In this document: piece by piece, positions 1-4,779 of the stretch
Layout of the letters: the number at the start of each line of letters is the position of its first letter
How positions within the stretch are numbered: position 1 is the stretch's first letter
Assembly: GCA_026394315.1 (NCBI GenBank)
Contig: JAPKYM010000336.1
Span: 1-6,804 of the forward strand
Length of the DNA stretch: 6,804 nt
DNA from: Candidatus Bathyarchaeota archaeon
Lineage (GTDB): Archaea > Thermoproteota > Bathyarchaeia > 40CM-2-53-6 > RBG-13-38-9
Reading direction: 5' to 3'
Translations under genes and position numbers: made by a program
Notes under the pieces: generated by a model
Databases searched by the model: none
Told to the model about the DNA's origin: nothing
What the model saw: only the letters and a program-made list of their open reading frames with translations

Positions 1-792
1 AGTGCCGCATTTGCCCTCTATAGATAGCGATATTGGAGACGATTCAAGTCCAGGGGCTATTGCCACTTTTTTCACCCCATGATCCAGTGCTTCGATCGCG
101 GCGTAGATTTTAGTGATCATCCCGTGGCCTATCCGAGGGAGAGCGTCTTTAGCTTCGAGAACGTTCATCTTGGGGATGAGTTTGCCATCTAGTTCGACTC
201 CTTTAACATCTGTCAGGAGGATCAGCATGTCTGCTTTGAGCGCCCCTGCAATATTAGCAGCCATTCGGTCGCCGTCAGTGTTTAGGGGTTCATACTCAGA
301 ACCTATGGCCACCGGCGCGATAACTGGAGTATAGTCGTTCTGAACTAGAAGATTGATTAGGTCTGTGTTGATCTTGGTGATCTTGCCTGTATATCCTCCC
401 TCTATGATTCGCTTTCTTCCTCTTTCGTCCATGATCATAAGTTGCTTCTTTCTTTCGGCTGTCGCTAGCGATCCGTCCAGACCTGATAGCCCAACTGCGT
501 TTACACCTTGGCGCTGGAGTGCTAGGACCATCTCCTTGTTGATCTTTCCAGCCATGACCATTGTGTAGATCTCTACAGTCTCCCGATCTGTGTATCTGCT
601 ACGAAATCCCTCTGGTGAGACGACGAACTTCTGCTCTTTCCCAAGCTTTGTCGCCGTCTCCGTTACTCTTGCGCCGCCGCCGTGTACTATGACGACTTTA
701 TGTTGTGAAGTGGCTCTCTTGACATCTTGCACAAATCCTTCTGAGACGCCTTCTTCGAGAGTGCTTCCGCCGAGCTTAACCACCAATAGCAT
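1..792 (-). CDS. lysZ: LysZ/ArgB-type [LysW]-aminoadipate/[LysW]-glutamate kinase, 3' end cut by window edge
   Basis: Amino acid kinase of the acetylglutamate kinase family. It phosphorylates the side-chain carboxyl of aminoadipate (and, in bifunctional archaeal versions, glutamate) while the substrate is held on LysW; it is cytoplasmic. I translated 264 codons from ATG at 792 with no stop. Visible motifs are the N-terminal KLGGS (residues 6-10), HGGG (37-40), RYTD (66-69), NTDGDR (171-176), LLTDVKG (192-198) and a conserved Lys near residue 228 after GHGMIT. Family members are about 260-270 residues and end soon after a G-T pair, which is where the window starts, so only a few residues are missing. 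It starts 6 bases after the lysY stop, so it is co-transcribed. As the only kinase in the window beside two ligases, it probably serves both lysine and arginine synthesis; that last point is inference. The Shine-Dalgarno before this ATG is weak. Confidence 0.93.
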   Translation of the reverse strand, partial: MLLVVKLGGSTLEEGVSEGFVQDVKRATSQHKVVIVHGGGARVTETATKLGKEQKFVVSPEGFRSRYTDRETVEIYTMVMAGKINKEMVLALQRQGVNAVGLSGLDGSLATAERKKQLMIMDERGRKRIIEGGYTGKITKINTDLINLLVQNDYTPVIAPVAIGSEYEPLNTDGDRMAANIAGALKADMLILLTDVKGVELDGKLIPKMNVLEAKDALPRIGHGMITKIYAAIEALDHGVKKVAIAPGLESSPISLSIEGKCGT

Positions 793-798
793 AGGTAA

Positions 799-1851
799 TC
801 ACACTGGGTAGATGGTTGGTCCGGGAATCCCTGTCTTTTCGTCTATCCCAAGCATTATGTTGAGACATTGTACTGCCTGACCAGAAGCTCCTTTCACAAG
901 GTTGTCTATGGCGCTGAGAATAACCAGCCTGTTGATGTGAGGGTCAAGTTCGAAGCCGATATCACAGAAGTTTGAGCCGGTTGTGACCTTTGGATCAGGC
1001 AGTTGATGGAGACCCTTCCTATCTCTTATTAGACGGACGAATGGCTCTTTTCCGTACATCGAACGATACATTTTCCATAGCTCTGGGAGCTCTAGTTCTT
1101 TCTTTGTGAATGTATGTACAGTCGCCAAGATTCCTCGGATTATCGGGACGGCATGTGGTGAGAAGGATATCCTTGGCCGAATATTTGTCAAGAGTGAGAG
1201 TTCTTGCTCCATCTCCGCGATATGTCTGTGACCGATTGTCTTGTAGGGTCTAACGCCACTGGCTCTTTCAGGGTGATGAGAGGATTTCGTAGGAACATTT
1301 CCGGCTCCCGAGGAGCCTATTTTTGCATCAACAACTATTCTCTCAGGCTCTATGATTTGTTCTTTGATAGGCGGTGCCAACGCTAAGATTGTCGCGGTGG
1401 CCATGCATCCTGGGCATGCCACAAGCTTTGCTTTTCTGATCTTTTCTCGGTGAAGCTCTGGAAGCCCGTAGACGGCTTCGGTGAGAAGCTCTGGATGTGA
1501 ATGTGTCCACCCATACCATCTGGGGTAATCTGCGGGATCCTTAAGTCGGAAGTCTGCACCCAGATCGATTACTTTTATTCCTGTTGACAGTAGTTTGGGC
1601 ACAATCTCCGTTGAGGTCCCATGGGGAACTGATGTGAAGACCAAATCAGAATTCGACGTGATGCTTGACAGATTCAGCGGAGAGAACTTCAGTTCCGTAT
1701 ACCCACGCAGATTTGGGTGTATGCGGAATACATATTCATCCACGTGGCTTCTTGAGACTACGTTGGTTATTTCGACTTCCGGATGCGAGAGTAATTCTCG
1801 AATCAGTTCTCCACCCGCATATCCCGAAGCACCGATTATTGAGATCCTCAA
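799..1851 (-). CDS. lysY: LysY/ArgC-type [LysW]-aminoadipate 6-phosphate / [LysW]-glutamyl 5-phosphate reductase
   Basis: NADPH-dependent reductase of the N-acetyl-gamma-glutamyl-phosphate reductase family. It converts the LysW-bound acyl phosphate made by LysZ into the semialdehyde. The protein has 350 residues, the usual length. An N-terminal Rossmann motif GASGYAGGE lies at residues 8-16. The catalytic cysteine is in PGC (C149), within a VACPGCMATA segment typical of LysY-type enzymes. The conserved active-site His lies in GHRHIAEMEQEL (near 208-210). The start is TTG at 1851. A GGTGAG Shine-Dalgarno at 1860-1865 ends 8 bases before it, and the Rossmann fold begins immediately after, so no other start fits. 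It lies one base after the lysX stop and 6 bases before lysZ, consistent with a single transcript. It is the only copy in the window and is probably shared by the lysine and arginine branches (inference). Confidence 0.94.
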   Translation of the reverse strand: MRISIIGASGYAGGELIRELLSHPEVEITNVVSRSHVDEYVFRIHPNLRGYTELKFSPLNLSSITSNSDLVFTSVPHGTSTEIVPKLLSTGIKVIDLGADFRLKDPADYPRWYGWTHSHPELLTEAVYGLPELHREKIRKAKLVACPGCMATATILALAPPIKEQIIEPERIVVDAKIGSSGAGNVPTKSSHHPERASGVRPYKTIGHRHIAEMEQELSLLTNIRPRISFSPHAVPIIRGILATVHTFTKKELELPELWKMYRSMYGKEPFVRLIRDRKGLHQLPDPKVTTGSNFCDIGFELDPHINRLVILSAIDNLVKGASGQAVQCLNIMLGIDEKTGIPGPTIYPV

Positions 1852-1852
1852 T

Positions 1853-2710
1853 TTACTTTCTCACCATTTCTAGCGCGTAATCCAGAATCAAGCCGGGGAT
1901 GTCTACACCTGTAGCTGGAACGCTATTCCTGAACTCTGTTGTATGGTTCACCTCATGTACCGTGAGGCCTCGCTCGCTTTCCATCATATCAACTCCGTAG
2001 ACTCCCTCACCAAAGACACCTGCAGCCTTTAAGGCGAGGTCTTCCATTTGAGGTGTGACTTTGCATGACTCCACACGTCCACCTCGGGCCGTGTTTGTTC
2101 TCCATTCATCCTTTGACGCGTATCGGAATATCGCCGCTTCGACGCTGCGACCTATCACGAAGCAGCGAATGTCTCTCGGTGGACGTTTGATCATCTCTTG
2201 TACGTAGTAGACTTGATAGAGCGGAAACATGTTCTCACGATCTTCAAGTATTGCTCTTGCCGACTCCTCGTCTTTCAGTGGCGCTACGAGTCTTCCCCAG
2301 CTTCCAATAATGGGCTTGAGGACAGCAGGATATCCTATATCGGATAGTGCTCTGAGCGCTGATTCGATACTGAAGGCAACAGCTGTGCGTGGAGTCTGGA
2401 TCCCTGCTTTTGATAGCTCAAGAGTAGACAGAAGCTTATTGCCGCATAGCGAGGCGCTCTTTGATGAGTTGATTACTCTTATTCCTCTGCTTTCTAATAA
2501 GGCGGTGAGATGTATGCTCCTGAAGTAGCTTATGGATCTCTGGAGCACTACTTCTTCGAATGGCTCTTTATGATCGATCTCGTGTGCATTAAGGTAGAAA
2601 TCCTCAGAGTTGTGAAGACCTAGTGTTAGGGATTTCTTTCTTGAAGCATCAATCAGGAGACGTTCTTCAGGCCTGATTTGATCGTAGAGCATCCCAACGG
2701 GGCTGGTCAA
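1853..2710 (-). CDS. lysX: LysX, alpha-aminoadipate--LysW ligase (ATP-grasp)
   Basis: RimK-like ATP-grasp ligase. It joins the alpha-amino group of aminoadipate to the C-terminal Glu of LysW, the first protected step of lysine synthesis. Visible motifs, numbered from the TTG start, are YDQIRPEE near the N-terminus, GNKLL around 108, the ATP-binding stretch KPIIGSWGR around 150-158, QEMIKRPPRDIR, and metal-binding residues D241, E253 and N255. After EVNHTTEFR comes N262-S263, matching the N-[T/S] motif known to give LysX its aminoadipate specificity. TTG at 2710 directly follows the lysW stop and has a GGGGAG Shine-Dalgarno 5 bases upstream. An in-frame ATG at 2692 would give a protein six residues shorter and is a reasonable alternative. 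It is 285 residues, normal for the family. It closely resembles the second ligase at 3776-4666, so the two are paralogues. The product call is strong; aminoadipate over glutamate rests on the motif and operon position. Confidence 0.92.
   Translation of the reverse strand: MTSPVGMLYDQIRPEERLLIDASRKKSLTLGLHNSEDFYLNAHEIDHKEPFEEVVLQRSISYFRSIHLTALLESRGIRVINSSKSASLCGNKLLSTLELSKAGIQTPRTAVAFSIESALRALSDIGYPAVLKPIIGSWGRLVAPLKDEESARAILEDRENMFPLYQVYYVQEMIKRPPRDIRCFVIGRSVEAAIFRYASKDEWRTNTARGGRVESCKVTPQMEDLALKAAGVFGEGVYGVDMMESERGLTVHEVNHTTEFRNSVPATGVDIPGLILDYALEMVRK
1860..1865 (-). promoter_or_regulatory. Shine-Dalgarno of lysY
   Basis: GGTGAG on the minus strand lies inside the last codons of lysX, 8 bases before the lysY TTG at 1851. 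It decides the non-ATG start of lysY. Confidence 0.65.
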
Positions 2711-2887
2711 TCATTCTCCCCAGTCTTCTCTCTCTTTGGTTACTTGCGCAAGCTCTGTATTTCCAGCTGGGTCCTTCTTGACCTGCAATTCTAGTCCGCA
2801 ATCGGGGCAGACTACTATCTCGCCGTCGACGGCATCTTCGGGTATTTTCACCTCAGCCGAGCAGTCTGGACAAGGGGAGTTCTTCAA
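2711..2887 (-). CDS. lysW: LysW, amino-group carrier protein (lysine-branch copy)
   Basis: Small acidic carrier whose C-terminal Glu is covalently linked to the substrate, protecting its amino group and offering a charged handle to LysX, LysZ, LysY and the later enzymes. I read 58 residues from TTG at 2887. Two CxxC pairs (C6/C9 and C27/C30) form the zinc-ribbon core, and the protein ends in the diagnostic EDWGE. An in-frame ATG at 2926 would add 13 basic, non-conserved residues and overlaps a TATA-like element, so I prefer the TTG. That start gives nearly the same length as the paralogue at 3622-3795 (57 residues). No good Shine-Dalgarno precedes it, which fits a short-leader transcript. It is first in the lysW-lysX-lysY-lysZ operon and abuts lysX with no spacer. 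It is probably controlled from the intergenic region shared with the Lrp-type regulator. Confidence 0.93.
   Translation of the reverse strand: MKNSPCPDCSAEVKIPEDAVDGEIVVCPDCGLELQVKKDPAGNTELAQVTKEREDWGE
2716..2721 (-). promoter_or_regulatory. Shine-Dalgarno for lysX embedded in the lysW C-terminal codons
   Basis: GGGGAG on the minus strand lies within the codons for the essential DWGE tail of LysW, 5 bases before the lysX TTG start. It supports TTG 2710 as the start and suggests translational coupling of carrier and ligase. Confidence 0.6.
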
Positions 2888-2915
2888 TGTGATGCGCCTA
2901 GAACTCCTAGAGAGA

Positions 2916-2988
2916 TATCGTACCATTATTAAAGATTACGGTCTTCTGCTCCTTTCCTCATTACATAATCAATACAAAAAGTACGATA
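2916..2988. repeat. Inverted repeat TATCGTAC / GTACGATA in the lysW-lrp intergenic region
   Basis: A perfect 8-base inverted repeat: TATCGTAC at 2916-2923 and GTACGATA at 2981-2988, with 57 bases between the arms. One arm flanks the putative lysW TATA box. The other lies about 16 bases upstream of a TATA-like TTAAAT on the lrp side. A weaker relative, ATACGAAAT, is at 3030-3038. The placement suits paired operator half-sites for the neighbouring Lrp/AsnC regulator, which is inference. Confidence 0.4.
2925..2933 (-). promoter_or_regulatory. Putative TATA element of the lysWXYZ operon
   Basis: The minus strand reads CTTTAATAA, an AT-rich TATA-like box. A start site about 25 bases downstream would fall near 2904, leaving a leader of roughly 17 bases before the lysW TTG at 2887. 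One arm of an inverted repeat (2916-2923) lies just downstream of it, where a bound protein could block initiation. The assignment is from sequence pattern only. Confidence 0.4.
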
Positions 2989-3003
2989 ATGGCATTTGAT
3001 ACC

Positions 3004-3010
3004 CTTAAAT
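3004..3010 (+). promoter_or_regulatory. Weak TATA-like element upstream of the Lrp-type regulator
   Basis: CTTAAAT is the clearest AT-rich box between the inverted repeat and the regulator's TTG at 3094. It would give a leader of about 60 bases. No strong BRE precedes it. CATAAAC near 3071 is an alternative that would give an almost leaderless transcript. Confidence 0.25.
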
Positions 3011-3093
3011 CTGAAAAGCACACATCTCAATACGAAATCCAACAGTCAAAAAGGAGAGCCCCACGATTCCCATAAACCCGCAGGAAGATTGAG

Positions 3094-3516
3094 TTGAAGA
3101 AATCCTTGGACGACATTGATCAGAAGATAATCAATATACTGAAGGAAGACGGACGATCCGCCTACGTTGACATAGGAAAGAAAATGGGATTATCAGAGGG
3201 AGCGGTCCGAAAGCGGATTGCGGGATTGCTAGGATCTGGAGATATCAAGAAATTCACAGTCGAAGTCGGATTCAAGAGCGGTGCGCGAGCAATCACCCTG
3301 CTCTCAGTAAGCCCTTCACATCCAACATCAAAGATCTCACAAGAGCTCATCAAGATCCCAAACATTGAGACGGTCCACGAAGTCACAGGACAATACGACA
3401 TAGCAGTACTGATTTCAGCTTCAAACATAACTGAAGTGAATCACTGCGTCGAAGAAATCAGAGGAATAGAGGGAGTATCAAACACAAACACAATGATCAT
3501 ACTTCGACAATGGTAG
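3094..3516 (+). CDS. Lrp/AsnC-family transcriptional regulator, LysM-like
   Basis: A DNA-binding regulator of 140 residues, typical Lrp/AsnC length. Residues about 5-55 form the winged helix-turn-helix, opening with DDIDQKIINILKEDGR and including LSEGAVRKRI as the recognition-helix region. Residues about 65-138 form the RAM effector-binding/oligomerisation domain, with VTGQYDIAVLI as its characteristic strand. The start is TTG at 3094, after AGGAAG at 3082-3087. In Sulfolobus the related LysM sits beside the lys genes and responds to lysine; here the gene lies between a divergent lysWXYZ operon and a second lysW/argX pair, so control of one or both is the natural inference. Candidate sites are the inverted repeat at 2916-2988 and the palindromes at 3537-3553 and 4728-4740. 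Family assignment is firm; the effector and the targets are inferred. It was not given the name lysM because specificity cannot be read from the sequence. Confidence 0.9.
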   Translation: MKKSLDDIDQKIINILKEDGRSAYVDIGKKMGLSEGAVRKRIAGLLGSGDIKKFTVEVGFKSGARAITLLSVSPSHPTSKISQELIKIPNIETVHEVTGQYDIAVLISASNITEVNHCVEEIRGIEGVSNTNTMIILRQW

Positions 3517-3536
3517 TTCCAAGGGAGATGAACTCA

Positions 3537-3553
3537 TAAAAGAAAGTCTTTTA
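3537..3553. repeat. 17-base palindrome over the lysW2 promoter
   Basis: TAAAAGA-AAG-TCTTTTA has perfect 7-base arms around a 3-base centre. It overlaps the BRE/TATA of the downstream lysW2-argX pair. Size, symmetry and AT-richness fit an Lrp-type operator, but it is partly dictated by the AT-rich promoter composition. It is too A/T-weak to be a convincing terminator hairpin for the upstream gene. Confidence 0.4.
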
Positions 3554-3558
3554 AGCTT
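3541..3558 (+). promoter_or_regulatory. BRE/TATA promoter of the second lysW - argX pair
   Basis: Purine-rich AGAAAG (BRE-like) is followed by TCTTTTAAGCTT (TATA-like). A start site about 25 bases downstream of the TATA centre would fall near 3578, leaving roughly 44 bases of leader before the ATG at 3622. This suggests that the second carrier/ligase pair is transcribed separately from the regulator, 105 bases upstream. Confidence 0.5.
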
Positions 3559-3621
3559 ATCATCCTCTACGCATTTAGGATTCGTGCAGAAAAAATTCTC
3601 TAGCTGAGAGCCAGAAACAGA

Positions 3622-3795
3622 ATGAAGTGCAGATGCTCTGAATGCGATGGTGAGATCGCAGTACCGAAGGACGCTGTCAACGGTGAGATAGTCACCTGCC
3701 CTGATTGCGGTCTGGAATTTGAATTAGTGATCGACAAAGATGGAAAATGCAGCCTCAAAGTAGCCGAGGTAGTCGGTGAAGATTGGGGAGAGTGA
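3622..3795 (+). CDS. lysW: LysW paralogue, second amino-group carrier protein (probable arginine-branch copy)
   Basis: I read a 57-residue protein from ATG at 3622 to TGA at 3793-3795. It is easily missed because of its size. It has the two zinc-binding pairs C5/C8 and C26/C29, an acidic body with the NGEIVTCPDCGLE core shared almost exactly with the first LysW, and the diagnostic C-terminal EDWGE to which the amino acid is attached. It differs from the first copy in two extra cysteines (C3 and C43) and a divergent region before the tail. It is followed directly by, and overlaps, a LysX/ArgX ligase, with argG downstream. It therefore probably carries glutamate toward ornithine/arginine, though it could also serve lysine. 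In Sulfolobus one LysW serves both pathways, so a second copy paired with its own ligase is notable. LysW identity is very secure; branch assignment is inference. Confidence 0.92.
   Translation: MKCRCSECDGEIAVPKDAVNGEIVTCPDCGLEFELVIDKDGKCSLKVAEVVGEDWGE
3766..3770 (+). promoter_or_regulatory. Shine-Dalgarno supporting the GTG start of argX
   Basis: GAGGT lies within the lysW2 coding sequence, 5 bases before GTG at 3776. It supports the overlapping start of argX. A competing GGGGAGAG at 3785-3792 could serve the in-frame TTG at 3806 instead. Confidence 0.45.
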
Positions 3796-4666
3796 GATAC
3801 CGTTTTTGCCGAAGAAGTTGTCAATAATCTTTGACCGAACACGTTGGGAAGAGAAAGCCCTAATCAAGGCTGCTAGGCGCAAAAGGCTACAAACTGAGCT
3901 TATTGACGCAAAGACTCTGTGCTTAGATGTTGAGACACGGTACGACGCCAAAACATACGGCGATGTCGTGCTTCAACGATGTATCAGTTACTTTCGAGGA
4001 TTGCATGTAACAGCCGTTCTCGAAAAGAACGGCCTTTCAGTAGTGAATTCATTTGACACCTCTCTGGTCTGCGGAAACAAACTGCTCACATCTTTGGCTC
4101 TTGCCAAGGCCAAGGTTCCTACGCCTAAAACCTGTGTAACGTTTACGCCCGAAGCAGCTCTGGAAGCAATGGACAGGATTGGCTATCCAGCAGTGATCAA
4201 ACCCGTCATTGGAAGCTGGGGAAGACTCATAGCGCCCGTGAACGATCGAGCAACTGCTGAGACCATACTTGAACATAGGGAACAGATGAACAGCTCACTA
4301 CTTCAAATACACTACATTCAAGAAATGGTCAACCGCCCACCAAGGGACATAAGAACTATCGTTGTGGGCGACAGAGTCACCGTCTCGATTTATAGAAGTG
4401 CCCCTGCAGGCGTGTGGAGAACGAACGTAGCTCTTGGGGCAACAACTACTCCATGCCCGATCACTGGCGAGCTGGAAGATGTAGCTATAAGGGCGGCAAA
4501 AGCTGTGGGCGGAGGCGTTCTGGCAGTAGATTCGATGGAGAGCCCCGATGGAATAGTTGTGCACGAGGTGAACTCCACAATAGAGTTCAAAGGCGCGGCT
4601 GCAGCTACTGGAGTCGATATCGCAAAGAAGATCATAGAATATCTCATAGAGATCTCAAAGAGATAG
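3776..4666 (+). CDS. argX: ArgX-like glutamate--LysW ligase (ATP-grasp, LysX paralogue)
   Basis: RimK-like ATP-grasp ligase of 296 residues from GTG at 3776. It probably attaches glutamate to the C-terminal Glu of LysW to begin LysW-mediated ornithine/arginine synthesis. It aligns with the first ligase nearly end to end: FDRTRWEEKAL, VVLQRCISYFRGLH, GNKLL, KPVIGSWGRL, QEMVNRPPRDIR, and metal ligands D252, E264 and N266. After VNSTIEFK it has G273-A274. ArgX enzymes carry a Gly-Phe motif here and LysX enzymes Asn-[Thr/Ser], so the Gly favours ArgX while the Ala departs from the described motif. GTG 3776 overlaps lysW2 by 20 bases and has GAGGT upstream. In-frame TTGs at 3806 and 3818 would start nearer the conserved region, so the first 10-14 residues are uncertain. 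argG lies 113 bases downstream on the same strand, which supports the arginine role. Family certain; substrate probable. Confidence 0.85.
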   Translation: MKIGESEIPFLPKKLSIIFDRTRWEEKALIKAARRKRLQTELIDAKTLCLDVETRYDAKTYGDVVLQRCISYFRGLHVTAVLEKNGLSVVNSFDTSLVCGNKLLTSLALAKAKVPTPKTCVTFTPEAALEAMDRIGYPAVIKPVIGSWGRLIAPVNDRATAETILEHREQMNSSLLQIHYIQEMVNRPPRDIRTIVVGDRVTVSIYRSAPAGVWRTNVALGATTTPCPITGELEDVAIRAAKAVGGGVLAVDSMESPDGIVVHEVNSTIEFKGAAAATGVDIAKKIIEYLIEISKR

Positions 4667-4711
4667 CCCGACATCCAATTGGAGCTGAATGCAATAGGGA
4701 AGCCATCTTTT

Positions 4712-4727
4712 GAAAGAAAACTTATCA
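4712..4727 (+). promoter_or_regulatory. Putative BRE/TATA promoter of argG
   Basis: GAAAGAAAA is followed by CTTATCA, a purine-rich BRE-like stretch and a TATA-like box in the 113-base gap before argG. It would start transcription near 4750, with a leader of about 30 bases. CTATAAT at 4741-4747 is an alternative TATA box. The 10 bases at 4721-4730 match 3556-3565 of the lysW2 promoter at nine positions. Confidence 0.4.
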
Positions 4728-4740
4728 TTCAACCGTTGAA
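4728..4740. repeat. 13-base palindrome between the argG TATA box and start site
   Basis: TTCAAC-C-GTTGAA is a perfect palindrome with 6-base arms. It lies immediately downstream of the TATA-like box and upstream of the likely transcription start. That is a typical archaeal repressor position; Lrp/AsnC proteins bind sites of this size. Function is inferred from position and symmetry. Confidence 0.4.
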
Positions 4741-4779
4741 CTATAATTCCGGTCTTAATTCATTCAAGAAGGATCCAGA

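Noticed and set aside
2888..2926. N-terminal extension of LysW from ATG at 2926
   Set aside because: The added 13 residues are basic and unlike LysW, no Shine-Dalgarno is at the right distance, and the ATG overlaps a TATA-like box.
3537..3553. Terminator hairpin for the Lrp-type gene
   Set aside because: The stem is nearly all A-T with a 3-base loop and no following T-run, and it coincides with a promoter core; an operator or promoter role fits better.
3600..3842. 80-residue minus-strand open frame over the second lysW
   Set aside because: It is antisense to a clearly conserved LysW on the plus strand; the protein is low-complexity Ser/Thr-rich with no family resemblance.
4390..4728. 112-residue open frame on the minus strand
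   Set aside because: It lies antisense to the strongly conserved argX C-terminal half, has no recognisable motif, and is explained as a shadow frame.
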